The position numbers were made by a program, and so were the translations under genes. A stretch of DNA of 64,000 nucleotides from Taenia hydatigena. Its lineage: Eukaryota > Platyhelminthes > Cestoda > Cyclophyllidea > Taeniidae. Positions 23,842 through 37,144 of this stretch are shown here, piece after piece. The notes beneath the pieces were generated by a model. It had not been told where the DNA came from. It saw only the letters and a program-made list of their open reading frames with translations, and ran no database searches. Numbering within the stretch: position 1 is the stretch's first letter; every line of letters starts with the position of its first letter. The stretch spans positions 8,092,637 through 8,156,636 of the forward strand of contig JADWOT020000001.1 of assembly GCA_036345935.2 (NCBI GenBank), written 5' to 3'.

Positions 23842-25161
23842 CTTTGCTGAGCACTACACTTCGGCACAATCACAGCCACAATCGTGTGAGCCAATCCCGT
23901 GTCGACTTATGCTTTTACTTGTTTCATTTTACACCCCAACCCAAATTGCCGGAATTCATGGATCTAGCTCACACCACCTCACATTAGGCATTTGTGCGGT
24001 AATAGCTAGACCACAGCTGCCGCCTGTTTGGGTGCAAGTGAAAGCGGTGCAAGTGAGACGTTGAGATGTTTCGCCTTGAGCCTAGAAGCGGGCAGCGCTA
24101 AGCTCGATGCAGCGTGTGATATTAGATTTGAAGAGTACGCAGTCTAACCACACCAACCATTGCAGGACGGCTGGCGTAGTGATTAGTTTAGCAGCATAAC
24201 ATTTGCGCGCATTTGCTCTAATTAATAGTGAAAGCATTACTGCAACGTTAAATCGCCTAAATTGGGTCCTAATTTATCCATTAGTGTCTTTCTTTTAGCT
24301 TAGCCATGGTGAACAAGTATGGTCTCTTTTCTCATCTTCCTGGCTCCTTGTTACAATCATTCCATGATCCATCTTCATCTCACTTGCAGAGCCAAAACCC
24401 CACACAGAGTTCAAAAGGGACTGAAACTAGAACCCTTTCCCCGCTCCACATCCTATAGCACTACTGTGTGCCTTGGTAGTGATTTTCTTAAAACCATGCT
24501 ATTCTTTTCAGCTTCCACGCGGGTAGTAGCATCAGGTAAAGCTTCGCCACCATTAGCTGCTTGAATGTGTGTGTGAAGCGGGTGTGAAGGAAACAGTAGT
24601 CGACGGAATCCAGTTGTGCCTTTAAACCATTGCTCATTTTAAGGGAGGTCATTAAAACGTTGAAAAACAACAGTAAATGCGATGGATGTCAGCTTCTCTG
24701 TCCTTGCCCTTGGAAAATCGGTAGATACAGACGCAAGCCTAGAAATCTTTTTAACACCTGTTCCATTATATGGTACTTTCCCTGCAAAATAGCCCCTACA
24801 TTCGGGATGGCAGCAAAAACAAGGTATTACCTTCTAGTCTATTATTACCGCTTGCCACCGCCAACGTTGACCAATTTGCCATAGCACTTTTTGCTAATGA
24901 AATCTTCACCCCTAAAAGAGCCCTCTAATCCAGTCCGGCAAAAAACAATAATCCAAATCTTCCCTACATCCATCAGAATAACTGTGCTGATAGGCAGTGA
25001 AAACACTTATGCAGTGTCGGTTACCAACCTTCTAAGGCTGCTCTAGTCATACAGCGTAAGGAGACGAGAGCTACGGGCGCCATGTCTTCAGCAAATTATT
25101 CTCCTTCTCCTTCGCTTTATTTGCGTGCGTCATTTTAACAATATCATGCATTGTGTCTAGT
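23842..25161. other. No supported gene
   Basis: Short ORFs only, with no splice-bounded frame that stands out. Confidence 0.55.
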
Positions 25162-25533
25162 TTAAAATAGCATAAAAAGGAAAATTATGTTTGACTTTTT
25201 TAGTGTACCATTCATAAGCAGGGCTGTCTGATCCATCTTGTATGCCTCATCCTCACAAGCCGCCTTATACGTAACCAATGGTGTCAACCTCAACACTAAT
25301 TTGGCCCACCGAATCGACTTGACACAACTCCATGCCAAATCACAATTAACTGGGAAACAGGAAGTCCATCGTGTCGAATCGAGCTGAAGCATGGAGGGTA
25401 CTAAAGAATGCGTACGATCATTCTCAGATAATCCAATGAAATGAAATACTTCTTTTAATCCATGCCAAAAGCATTTCGAATCCTTAGCATAATAGCAATA
25501 AAAAGGGTTATCAAAGGACATGGCAATATGCAC
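25162..25533 (-). CDS. ORF of 123 codons, unknown
   Basis: The minus-strand frame opens with a GTG; the first ATG is four codons later (MSFDNPFYCYYAKDSKCFW). Further pieces are GLSENDRTHSLVPSMLQLD, CFPVNCDLAWSCVKSIRW and YKAACEDEAYKMDQTALL, and it ends in a hydrophobic stretch (NIIFLFMLF). The composition is protein-like with several cysteines, but no splice site, start context or family supports it. Confidence 0.25.
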   Translation of the reverse strand: MHIAMSFDNPFYCYYAKDSKCFWHGLKEVFHFIGLSENDRTHSLVPSMLQLDSTRWTSCFPVNCDLAWSCVKSIRWAKLVLRLTPLVTYKAACEDEAYKMDQTALLMNGTLKKSNIIFLFMLF

Positions 25534-25853
25534 ATGTTATCAAATGTTCCCTTTTCAAAAAGATGCCCGAAATGTCGATCAGGCAAGATTTACCGTTGTC
25601 TAACTCGTAAACATCAAAAAGCAGTTAGGCGAAGCAGCGAACCATGGCTAAAACTGTGTAAAGGGGACAGAAAGAAACAAGTTGATATGCACGTGTTATG
25701 TAAGGACCTTTTGTCAAAACGGCTCTCTGCGTATCAAAAAGGCCTAAATTGTGACTGGCAAACTCGAGATCGTCAAGGGTTTGCAGGAAACAGTAAATGC
25801 GTCCCCAAAGATCTAATAGTGACGATTTTACCTTAACTAGGAAGCCAAACCTA

Positions 25854-26090
25854 TCAAATTTTCGTGCCGTGTTGTAACGTAAAAAATCTGCATTCGCTCC
25901 ATTCAAGGTCCGGCGGAAAAACCGAATAAGTGCCGGTGATGGTGTCAATATCGGTGTCAGCGTAGATGTCTCCCAAGTCTGGCGACCTGGGTGAGGGATC
26001 GTCTCTATCCCTCATTATTCCTTCCATGAGAATTCTTTGTCTCCTCATCCAAGAGACTGCCATTCTTGACTTCCTTCCACATTGTCGCAT
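25854..26090 (-). CDS. ORF of 78 codons, unknown
   Basis: The minus-strand frame begins MRQCGRKSRMAVSWMRRQR and then has an acidic middle (DRDDPSPRSPDLGDIYADTD) and TGTYSVFPPDLEW. A mixed basic-acidic layout like this can be real protein, but the frame has no confirmed splice borders, and neighbouring frames on the same strand are also partly open. Confidence 0.2.
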   Translation of the reverse strand: MRQCGRKSRMAVSWMRRQRILMEGIMRDRDDPSPRSPDLGDIYADTDIDTITGTYSVFPPDLEWSECRFFTLQHGTKI

Positions 26091-29000
26091 TCTCCTATCT
26101 CTTCGAATGCCTATTTGAGTTCCTTCTTCGCCTCTTTTTAAAACAGATTCTTGCCAAATTCACATCCCTTTCTTCCCATTTGCATTCGTTTGAGACTTCG
26201 ACTATTCTGCGTCTCGTGCTGGCAAATTCCTCCATTTCTTCTGACCCTAATGCCCACAATGAATGCCTTCTGGATTAAACGAAATTGAGTAGCTGCTAGG
26301 TTCTGGTGTGCTTCACAAAGGACTTTTCTGTCCACTCCTCTTCTTCCACATAATCATATGTCTGAACTGTCTTGCAAAAATTCTATTTTGGCAACCCAAG
26401 CGTCGTTGATGTTGAAGCGCGTACAAAAGAGCTCCTTTCATTTAACAACAAAGATCGAATTCCGCCCACTGTCTAGACCATTCAGGAGACGCGTAAATGA
26501 AATTTGAGCAAGGGGTAAACAACTCAAACAATGGCAAGAAAGAGAGCTAAGCCAGTGAGCATCTTGACTGTCAGCGCAGGGATGTGACCTAATTGATGTG
26601 TTTGCAAATCAGCTGCACTTGCCGCAAAGCATGTAGCTAAGGCGTTTTAATAACACGAAAACCTTGAATATATTAGGTGATGGCTGTCAGAATCACTTGA
26701 AGTATGAGGGCAACTGTCGTTTGTCTATTTTATGTCAAAATCATCTGCTGCTATGAAAATTGCATGGTATTGGAAAAATATATAGGAGCTCGGCAGTTGA
26801 TTTATATTTCCCGCGCCCACTGCTGCCTCATCGTCCTCTCTTATCTTCCGTCATATCCATCTACAACAGTACTGCTGAAATCTGGACGAGTATATCGCTT
26901 GCCTCAAAACGTGGAAGATAAAATGGAACGATAAAATTTGGAGTCAGCTAAGAGAGACAGAAAATAGAAACAAAATAAAATTTGGTGCTTTTTTGCATCT
27001 CCCTTGTTATGGGCTGCAACGGGCATGAGCTGAATAAAGCAAGCGCCCGACTGATTGCGTGTGTAGATAAGCTTTCTCGTGATGGCGGAATTTGCAGCAC
27101 CAAGGCATTTGCTTGCGTGCCAATTTTATTTACAAAATGAAATAAGGGTGGATATGGGTAAGTGACGTCCTGTGTGGCTTCAGCCTGCATTCTTCGACAG
27201 GTGACTTAGATATTGTGACTAAAAGTTTTGATCCCATGCTTTACATCTCCACTTTCAAAAGTTGCTACATACTGCAGGGATTTGCTATTGTCCAATTGTC
27301 TGATCATTTATCTATTTGTCTTCCTGTAGTCGCTTGTCAGTTATCATTGGCCACTGCTATATCGTATTTTGGACACTCCTTTACACAAATCATTACCTAC
27401 GACATGATGTAGTAAGATACCATCTTGGCTACTTTTTACTCAAACTTTTGAACGTATTGATAGAGCGTTTATTAATGGGGTGGATTCTTGTTTTCTCCGT
27501 TGACACCTTGGTATTAAACACACGTGTATTCCATAAGAAGAGGCATGCACCCATTTAATTTATGCGTAATAAAATTTTCATAGGTTTATTAAGCTTCGAA
27601 TAATTTCGGTGCGGCATATAATGTAAAGGCTAAGTCCGAATTTCAGTCACGTGGAATATCAGTGTTGATCAGCAAAAATAAAAGTAAAATTGGGTCGATT
27701 AAACATGTCGATCAAGTTGAAGTGAAGAGACAGAAGGCAATTTAAGTTGAAACAACCTCGTCCAATTTCACTTAAGTATTGTGTCGGAATAATTTTGACC
27801 ATGGCAAATCAGATATCCAGCTCTCACCTGATCCAATGCCGTCCAACCCTTTGGACGAACCGGAATGACCACAACAGTCAAAAAAGATCTTAAACCACGG
27901 AATTGGCGAAAGAACACATGGTCAATCTAGTAAAGTGCCGCATCGTCAAAAGTCAAGGAATAGTAGCGCACGAAGAATGCATAGTTGGTTCCCAGATAGA
28001 ATAGGCAGAATCGATGTAGCTTGTTTGAAAAAAAAATGTATACTGGTTGAGGAAAGAAAAGTTTGACAGTATAACTGGCATAGGTGTGCACACATTTTCT
28101 CCAAAATTTGCACCTCTTTACAGCATATCGCGATTTTTGTCGAATCCAAACATCCTTCTCCTATAATAACAAATCACATAGATTACGATCTTTGGGTGAC
28201 CATCTTAGGCAAAATGAATGTAAGTGGGAGGCAAAGTGTGACTTTGTTTTCGACGTAGTAGTTGTTCATCGACAAACAAAGACGATTATCTCAGAAGTTC
28301 TGCATTTGCTAGTCAAGGCAAAAGCTTGTGAAGTTTCTTTCCATTCTCCTTCCTTCGCCTTATCTTGCCGCACTTAACAATCCTCTGCTACTTGACCACA
28401 AAAAATAATTTTGGGAAAAAATGTGAGGTGCTTACATAAGGAAATGCACTTCATTGGTGTGACACTTGAAGTCGCTGCATTAGTGGAGCCGCAACCAACC
28501 TCTCATCCCTTCTCTACATGTACAGCGGCATTGCTTTTAATCTTACATGGCTTATAATGTCACCAGGAGTAGTATGAGCCCCCACTGGCCCGTACACCCA
28601 TTCGCGTAGATCCATCAGCACTATAAGCATTAACCGCCAGACGGTTTGATGTTACCTACTTCGCCTGTTCTATTTCCTTCTCCTTTTTTATTAATTATTT
28701 GCTGAAATGTCCTATTCATAATTTCAATCGCAGCGATATGCATCGGTCTAATTCTCGCCATTTAACAGCCTTATTGTATGATGCCTTATCTATTAATTCA
28801 ACCTTCGTTCAATGGCATCGGGAATGCAAACCTACTTTAGTAGTTGAACTTGTGATCACTTCAGTATGCCTTATTCGTACAGGCATTTTTATTTAGCTAT
28901 TTAAACTGGCGCACCTTTGTACGCATCACAGAAAATGGGTCCCTGGCAATGGTACAGAAACATATTACGATTGTCAAATAAATGACAGCAGTCTTGTCTT

Positions 29001-29497
29001 TCACACCTAGCGATCGGATGTGCATACAGTCGGCTGTGGACGAGATCAGCAGCAACATCGAGACCAATTACGTATTATTGCCATCAATTTGGTGTGCGAT
29101 GGGGTATTTTTCGTCACAAGACCCTAGAGATGACTACTTATTGAGATGCATTAGATCAAAAAAAGGCTAAAACTGCATGATAACTGCAGTCTCAAAGCAT
29201 TCAGTAAAAGTACGCCAAGTTTACGATATGTCCTGTACTACTCAAAAACATCCATCATAATTTTTTACGAAGTGCTAACTACCCGTTTTCAAACATACTT
29301 AAAGGTTTAATTTTTTGCAGCCTAACAATATCATTTTGCCTTTTTGTGCACTTAATGCTACCCCAATTGTAGGTAGCCAAAAATGCGTCAGGTAGTTAAA
29401 AGAGGTTTCCGTTGTTTCTAAAGAAACTTGTTGCCGTCACATGTTGGAGCCTTTAAGGCACATCCATCAGTACTGACGCAATACTTCACCGTTCTTC
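26091..29497. other. No supported gene
   Basis: Several 60-97 codon frames (for example plus 27316-27558, hydrophobic, and plus 28084-28377) without splice context or family. Nothing repeated. Confidence 0.55.
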
Positions 29498-29917
29498 TTG
29501 ATTTGGTTGACACAGGACTTGGTTTTATTCAATTCTGTGGCTGAAGCAAGACTGTGCCTTTTGTCAAGCAGTAATACGTATCGCTTGTGGTCAAATGGTT
29601 TAAGCGATTCATTTTTGGCAATGTCAAGTCACTCAAAAAGGAAATCATATTTTGCTTATACATCAACATTGAATGCGATGTCGTGGTGCAGGCTGACCGC
29701 ATGGCTGCCACCCAAAACCGTAGTAAATTCGAATGTGGCAGATATGGGGTTGACAGACGATGAATTTATTGTTCGTCAACTTCTTTCTTCTACGTGCGAT
29801 CTTCACATTTTGACCAAGGGGCTGAGTGGGAGAGGAATCGAAGATGGGAAGTCATTTGTGATGCCACGTTGGCTATTCCCGAATCTATCCCTCACGAGCC
29901 ATCTCAGAGGTGTGTAG
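29498..29917 (+). CDS. ORF of 139 codons, unknown
   Basis: A long plus-strand frame whose second half looks most protein-like: NVADMGLTDDEFIVRQLL, CDLHILTKGLSGRGIEDG and VMPRWLFPNLSLTSHLR, followed by a weak donor (AG|GTGTGT). The first half is serine-rich and may not be coding. There is no recognised family and no supporting neighbour. This is the only notable frame between 26.1 and 32.5 kb. Confidence 0.22.
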   Translation: MIWLTQDLVLFNSVAEARLCLLSSSNTYRLWSNGLSDSFLAMSSHSKRKSYFAYTSTLNAMSWCRLTAWLPPKTVVNSNVADMGLTDDEFIVRQLLSSTCDLHILTKGLSGRGIEDGKSFVMPRWLFPNLSLTSHLRGV

Positions 29918-32539
29918 TTTGTGCATTTGGTCCGATGGACTGTAGATGTGGTTGTTTGCGGTGAATTATGTACGCAGATAACAAAGAGCTGCAGTAATGG
30001 CTAAGGTATATTTACTCTATAGAAATCACTGCAATGGAAAGCGTTTAGGGACAGATTCTTTGAAGCGATAAGATCCAATCAATAGGTCAAGAGATTGTGC
30101 TTTGCTCGACGGCATTAAAAGACTCTATTCCTCATTACTGCAACACTTAGCCTTAAGAAGTCATCATAACTCGCTTTGGAAGCGTACTACTTCTCGAGCT
30201 TCTCATTTTAGGCCTCAAGTGACTGGCGCTAGTTCTTGGTGTTAGCGATTTGCTAAGAACCACAATAGATTCCACATTTTCAAGATTGAATTGAGATTTT
30301 ATAGGTGAAATTAATTGCTGCATTCGCTTATGTAGAATGAAATACTGAGATAAAACTGAAATTCCACCCAGGGTAGCATAATAGTGAGAAGGACTTTGAT
30401 TCGGGGCTGCTTTTCTGTTTAACTAGTAATTGGCCTTTGAAGAACCTTTTTACAGTCACTCAGTCTTGAGCAAACTTATTTCTCTGCTCTCTGATTGCTG
30501 TGGTGACGGTGATCGGCAATGGAATGGCCGTAGCAATAAATGTTTGATAGTGTAGCGGTAAACACCTCAACAAAACTTATACCAGTTGACGGGTGACCGA
30601 TCACTTACTTGGCCATGCTGACTGTTCATCGTTTCCACCTACGACCAGTAACGTAGTTAGAAGTACATTGGCACCAATTAAACGAAGATTTCAGACATTT
30701 CGAGACTGCGTCAGGAGATGATACTTCTTATCCCTATATGGTGATTTTGCCCGTCACTCTCAGATGTTACCGCTTCCTCGTACTTCAAACTGCTTTGTTC
30801 AGGTTTTGTTTTTAGGACTTTACCTTCAAGAGTACAAAATATTCCTTCGACGGTAATTGGGTTACTTTAAATAGCAGTGAGCGTTGTTTTTCTGACGACG
30901 TACTGCTAGTCAGTAGGTGGAAAACGGAATCTCTGAGTTCAGAGGTGGTTGTAGGGTTAGAACGTGATCATTTGAAAGCCAATTAGCCTTGCAGGAGTAA
31001 CCATTGGACACCTCTTTGTCTGCTGATCAATTCTTACGGTCGTTTGAGGGTGCACTCCTACTTCACCTTGCCAAAATGATGACTGAGGTGTGTGGTCCTC
31101 GCAACTGATTGACTATCTTTGCTTACAAGGCAATGAAGTGCAAAACGGTTGATAAGTTGTCACGCTGCTCTTCATTGATTTTAAAATCGTGGTTTTGATT
31201 TTACTGCTGGAATGCATGGACTTGATTTAATTTCTCGGCTTTCGTTGTGAACTGAAATTGTCCCCACCAAGATGGTTTCCCTGGGAAGCGATCTTAGTGT
31301 GTAGGGCTGCCTGTCGTGTTCTTTTCTTGATACTCGCCTTAAAATTAACCACACGATAGAATACGCTGTTTTAAATGAGCCGCCATAAAAAACCTTTAGA
31401 AAAACACGAGACCGCAAATAAGGAAGGTATCTACTACACCTCGCACTGTTGCAGCTACAAAGCAATAACAAAATTTCCTGCATCTTGATTTAAACATCAA
31501 ATCTGTACAGAATTTTGTTAGCGGCACAACTTTTAGCACTTATTTTCAGTGTCCTGAATGCCATGTTTCTTGAAGTTCATAGTGTATACCAGCAATGGAA
31601 CCTTTGCGCACACGCTTGCGTGACACCTCGGGTGATGCTACCGGTCTGCTTCTAATCAGTTATTAAGAGCTTTACATTCTAAACATTTCTTTGATTAGAA
31701 CGAATTTTACTCCTGTCGTACGGTAGCTTCTTCGTCCTATTGATAGTTTGGTAAAACTGCACAGTGCCCTCCAGTGACATCATCTGCACGAGTTTAAGTG
31801 CGATAAGCAGGAGAGCAACATTATATCCCATCTAACCATTTGTAAGTGGGTGATTGGTTATGGCTAGGAGGAAGAGGAGTTTAAAACTCAGTCTTGTCGA
31901 CTTTGTTTGCAACTAATTATTCACGATATGGTAGGTGTTATTTGCGAGGAGTGCAGTAACACCAGATAAGGAAGTTAACGTCGTCACCTTGAGCATTCTG
32001 GATTGTAAGATAAATGCATCTCTTTGTTGTTTCCTCTCAGACATTACGCTTCCTTTCCTAGTCACTCGTCAACTAGTAAAAGCTGCATAGAGATTATTAC
32101 CACTACACTCATAAACGCTTAGTTCATGCATTAAAGTTCGACACCAACACTAACGCTACCACCACTCCATAACCGATCACCGTCACCGCAGCAATCAGAG
32201 GGCAGAGAAGTAGGTTTTTGCAACACTCCCAACAAAAGGCATTGGGTGACTGCAAAAGGATTCTTCAAAGACCATTTGTATGTTAAAGTGATCAAAATTG
32301 TCACTAACACGCAAAACTCTTCTCACCAATATTCTATCCTTATTAAAGTCTCAGTTTTGTCTCAGCATTTTATGTTACGAAAGTGGATGCAGCAATTAGT
32401 TACACTTGTCACATCCCACTTCAGTGACCTAATACAAAGCCTCTGACTGCGACGACCGGGTTTATTATGCGCAATATGATAGTAGCTAGCTCGGAGGATG
32501 GCCACACATCCTACAGTAGCTATTAAATCTCGAATGCGG
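29918..32539. other. No supported gene
   Basis: The emptiest stretch of the window, with almost no ORF above 60 codons and no repeat partner seen. Confidence 0.6.
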
Positions 32540-33720
32540 GGTAGCTTCCATGACACAGGTGCGTTTGCGAGTGACTCTACTGCAGTGATAGTAGTGCTTG
32601 CGGTAGTCCTACCAGCACAAGGAGCGTAAGCGATTTGCTCCTACCTTCTTAGCTGGTACTACTACAGTGAACGCATTCAGCCTAGTGTTTGCGCTTGGTC
32701 ATACCTCAAAGCTTCCAAATAAGTTGTAGACATAAGCTAGACTTGCAAGCATCAGTTGCTTTATTTTGCCAAGCTGATCTCGCATCATCACTAGTTTAAT
32801 CTTTGTCAGTGAGTGGCATGCAGAGCAGCAAGGGAGTGAAGGAAGATGATGTAGACCGGACCATGATATGAGCCGATTCGTGCAGCGGATTTCGAATACA
32901 GTACACAGGCAGCTAATAGGAAAATGCCAATCAATTGGAGATTAATATTCATCGAGAAGAACGATGGCACAAATGCGTGGGTGCAAGAACTTTCTTTTGT
33001 TGCGCTTCGTGTAAGTCCATTGATAACTCCTAAAAATGTTGTTTACCGTTAAATGCGAAAACCTGTCCTCGATTTAGGTATAGTGAACGCCTTGAAGTGT
33101 GCATGTACGGTTATGAACAGCGATGCTTTACTATTCTGAGATGAAGTGTGTTTGATAAAGCTGTATGAATACCAGGGAAGCTGACACATAGTAATTTTTG
33201 GGGAGAAGATAGGGTGGTATAACGAAAGGAAAGTAATAGAATAAGCAGTTGGTTAGGAAAGTTAGGAGTCAAATAGTAATTAGTATGGAGGAGTGGACGC
33301 CAGCGATAGCCTTGTGTAGACACCCGTGGGTTTGGCATCCCACTGAGGTTGTGCTACATCGGCCTGAGTTAGTACACATCGAGGATGTGGCAGAAGTGGA
33401 ACGCCCGGGATCGCTGGCTCATCTTAATTGACTTTAGTCATCGACACCTTACCTTGGTCTTCCTTGCTATTCGTTGTTCCTCCGCACTCCTTTCCACGCA
33501 TTTGCGCTTTATCGTGTAGTCGGTTCCTATTCCATCATATCACATCCCTTTACATTGTATTCGATTACAGGTCATCACGCGTGTATATTACTGTATCGAA
33601 TAAGGTAACACTAAAGAAAGTAGCAGTGGCGTTGGCGATGAAAGTGGAAGCTGTGTTCATGATGGCGTTGGTGGCTCCATCACAAGATAAATGAGTGAAT
33701 CGCGTCGAAGTAAATTTCGT
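32540..33720 (+). repeat. Repeat family R1, copy D (plus strand)
   Basis: The copy begins with CATGACACAGGTGCGTTTGC (relic peptide HDTGAFASD), passes the decayed coding-like part (stops frequent; SEWHAEQ and SRFVQ still alignable) and enters the core at about 33290 (GTGGGTTTGGCATCCCACTG). It ends in the tail TATATTACTGTATCGAATAAGG and about 110 bp beyond. Several of the small ORFs here (for example 33249-33431) are just readings of this repeat. Confidence 0.8.
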
Positions 33721-34057
33721 AGAGTTCAACTGCTTAGATTGCTTTTGCAATCGCATCGCCAGTGGCTCAAAGTCCCACAAAATGAATTTTTAAATCGGTA
33801 TGCATCAATTGATACGAATGGATATACTTTGTGGATAAATATCAATTCAATTTTAAGTGCGTTTGTTACTTTACATGAAATCAGACGCTGAAAGTAAATG
33901 CAAAGTAATTGAGAATAAGTCTTCTCGACTGTAAAATATCAAGACGATGTAGATTTATGCATGCTTTTGCCTTTTAATTTCATTTCTGCATTTTATATAA
34001 AAATTTGTCCATGTTCAAAGGCATATATTAAGCTTAGACGATAGCAAACCTATTGAG

Positions 34058-35364
34058 ACACCTTTGAAGGACCCATTAGTGGCTACGCAAAGCATTCCTC
34101 ACAAAACCAGCATTAGGCCTGCATTTGCAAAGCGTGATATCATTACCGCCTTTAACTTCACCGTTATTATCAATGTGGAGACTAGCCAGACTACGCCGTG
34201 GCTAAAGACAGATCCGTCCGATGTGCCGGCCCTTCACAAAGTTGAAGAACTAACCAGGAATGTGGGTAAGAACAAAGCACTCGGTACATTTAATGGGTAC
34301 AAATTATAAATGTGTCTATTACCATAACTGTAGGAAGGTTTGATGCTTTCCTTGTCCACGATTTATTCTTTTTCGCCACTGATCACTTGCATCTGCTTGA
34401 TGCCATGCCACTGCATCTTGCAAAATGGCTGAACTGGTCTGCATTGTCCTATCCTTTTGTAGCGCAGTGCCACAATGCTATCTCGTAAACAAAATTACAC
34501 TGATCTAGTTTACAAGAAACAGAGAAACGGAGTGTAAAGTTCTTTCCAGGGGGCAAAGTAATTATATTTATGCGGAAATGCTTCCAAACTTCCATCCATC
34601 ACAACTGCTTTGGCTTCAGTGCTGACCTGCTTCTGTTAAGGTTATGAGATTTACTCTAGAATAAAATTCTATTCCTAAATAAGGTAACATGGCAAAGATA
34701 ATGCAGAACCCTGTGCTCTTGGCATTTCGGTGTACAGATTACTTTGTCGTTACTCTCGTCCACAGTAGGACGAGTTTCCTTGGTAACGTTCATTTCTCTA
34801 GTCGGTTAAAAGATTAATGAGTTGCGCCTAAACAAGTTAAAGACATGGGAAGACAATGCCGACGAAAAGAAAGGAACCGAGGCTGCAGACATGTATTAGG
34901 GACCGTCCTACCTGCGGGGAAAACGTTCACACCTTAAGTGCCTGTAACGGAAACTCAGCGTTTAGTAAGCAGCGAATATTACAATTACAGTTTAATCGGT
35001 AAGGTGGAAAACGCTGATTTCTCTGAAATATCTGATCATGTGGCTTAACCCATTTGTCTCCTTTTTCCTCCCTTTTTCTTCCATTGATGCATATCAAACC
35101 ACCTATGATTATGACAACAAACACTTCATTTTGTCCCTTTCCTCCCACATTGTTATAGGTGAATCCTATTTTTTCTGCAACTTATCTTATCGCATAGACC
35201 ATAGTCATCCTGTTACTTTCGTATACCGGCTTAAAGCAAACCGGTTTTATCAGTTTCAAGTGCTTGCCCTATTCCTTCTATTTCCTTGCATTTCTCAGTC
35301 TTCCATTTTTTGCTTACTGCGTTCTGGTTTCTCTACGGCACCTCACATTCATTGCTCACACTAA
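34058..35364 (+). CDS. Candidate two-exon gene end, unknown
   Basis: Exon one (34058-34265) reads TPLKDPLVATQSIPHKTS, RDIITAFNFTVIINVE and TPWLKTDPSDVPALHKVEEL, and ends at a donor (GTGG|GTAAGA) in phase 1. About 0.9 kb on, an acceptor with a strong pyrimidine tract (CCCACATTGTTATAG) opens exon two (35159-35364) in the matching phase. This reads ESYFFCNLSYRIDHSHPVTF, then a hydrophobic segment (FQVLALFLLFPCI) and a stop. The phase agreement supports the join. Exon two could equally end earlier. No family is recognised. Confidence 0.3.
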
Positions 35365-36951
35365 AATGCTCAAATGCTTCCTAGTTTTATTCTACAGCGG
35401 TGAAGTTATTGTCGCGCTTCAACGTTTCCATCTGGAAACCTATTCAACACTCCATCAGCGTGGTATTATGACGCTTTAGCCAAAGTAGTAAGCAAAGCCG
35501 ACCCAAAAGCAATCGTAACCCTACTATGGACTGCTTTTGCCTTAGTGATACCATTGATGGTACCTGATATGGGGTATATGTCTACTGACGCAATCAAGCG
35601 GTCTCCAAAACAACAAATACCATAAAATTATGCATTGCTGCGCCTGTAAAATCGATTTGAGAGAAAAATAACCAAGCATAATTGCCTCGATGCCTGGACA
35701 TATGAGGCTTTATTTATGCTTTAATGCCTCCAAGTCAGTCTGAAATCGTCTGACACTGTGCTCTCTCCTTGTGTGGCTATATCAACCAAAATATCAGCAA
35801 GGAACTCACAACATGCGTCAAGTCCAACTTATAAAAAAGAAACTTTGTGATGCTACCCCAAGTCATCATTAGCAGACGTCTAATGTCAATGAGTGACTTG
35901 TACTTGGATGAGCACGGAGTTGTGAACCCTTATAGCGACCTTCACTCTTTGCTTCGCAAAGAGTGTAATCAAGGTGTATGCCAAATTCCAGTTTTATTCA
36001 CTGCTTGCAGCAAAACCACTCGTGCATTTTGCCTTATTTATAAATGATACATCTTTTTGAATGGTGTGCCGCACTCACAGCAAATAGCTTACCATTAGGT
36101 CAGCGATTGAGGGATCTTCCGTCGCGCATGAAACCGTAACCCTCTTAGTTGTATACATGCCAAACTGCCCCATAAAGAATCCGCCTTATAGACTCGATCG
36201 TGCACTAGCTCCTTGGAAATGCGGTCCAAGCCCTTGTACCAGATCCTGCTTGGACATCGTCGATTAAATGAGCTTCGCGGGTCTGTAGAGACAAGATGTC
36301 AACTATGTGTCACCTTATCCATACTTAGGCTTCGTTGGCCAACTTCAGCATTCCTAATTTGTTTTCATACTGCATCTGTTCGCGTTGAGTGATCGACTAC
36401 GGAGAGCCCTTTGGAGTCACCCAATACAGTACTTGCATTCAAATCACTCTCTTGTCTTCATTTCACTTAAGAGTCTCGATTTTCCATCGCGACCACTTTC
36501 ACCTGAGCTTGCCTTAATTCACGTTGACCGTATGTCAGGTCCTTCTCAAAGCTCACCATCAATTAAAAGCGTACTGTAACACATCGTTGACTGTGCATCT
36601 ACCAACCCGAACATTTTTGGAACCAGCCCTACCCCGATGTATCAAGATTACTGATAAGCATGCGTGCATCTGTTGTTGACTGGTTCACATACCGCGAAGG
36701 AGTAATAACCTACTCCAAGAGAATTTGTAAATTAATCATGGTGAATGCAATGAGAGTGCAATGTTGCCATAATTTCAGACGCAATCGAGCTGTGTGAAGC
36801 ATTTTTGTATACGATATTCTGATAAATTTATCGCACCAACAGACCGAACACGCGTGCGCATATAAACACGACTGATTTTCGGAAATGTCACGAGCACGTC
36901 TGCATGATTTCGATCGAATCACTTAAGGTCTACACACGCGACTTCTAAAAG
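35365..36951. other. No supported gene
   Basis: Short ORFs only. Confidence 0.55.
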
Positions 36952-37144
36952 GTGGCTGAGACGTGGATGTCCATCCCATCACAGCTGTCCATGTTTAATG
37001 CTGAGACGACAAAGAGTGAGCTAAGTCCACGCTTTGAATTGTCAGATGCCGAGCTCAAGGCCACATCAGTGCAAAAATCACCACTCACTCCCAGTCTTGC
37101 CTGGTCACTTGCAAGTACAAGGCGTCAGAACGCATGGTGGAGGG
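36952..37144 (+). CDS. Candidate internal exon, unknown
   Basis: The frame is bounded by an acceptor (CTTCTAAAAG) and a donor (GGAGGG|GTAAGC). It has 64 codons plus one base, entering in phase 0. The peptide is soluble and serine/threonine-rich: VAETWMSIPSQLSMFNAE, SPRFELSDAELKATSVQK and SPLTPSLAWSLASTRRQN. Both splice borders and a clean composition make it one of the better single-exon calls, but no partner or family was found. Confidence 0.35.

Noticed and set aside
25462..25836. 124-codon lysine/arginine-rich plus-strand ORF
   Set aside because: It overlaps a more convincing minus-strand frame. The CPKCRSGK string recalls a zinc knuckle, but no second half follows.
26100..26190. EF-hand-like string in a minus-strand frame (KEAKKELK, stop, AFEEIGE)
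   Set aside because: It is interrupted by a stop, lacks the acidic calcium-loop residues, and two other frames are equally open.
33249..33694. Two plus-strand ORFs suggesting a small gene
   Set aside because: They are translations of the R1 core and tail. The frames are not kept in copies A, C, F or G.
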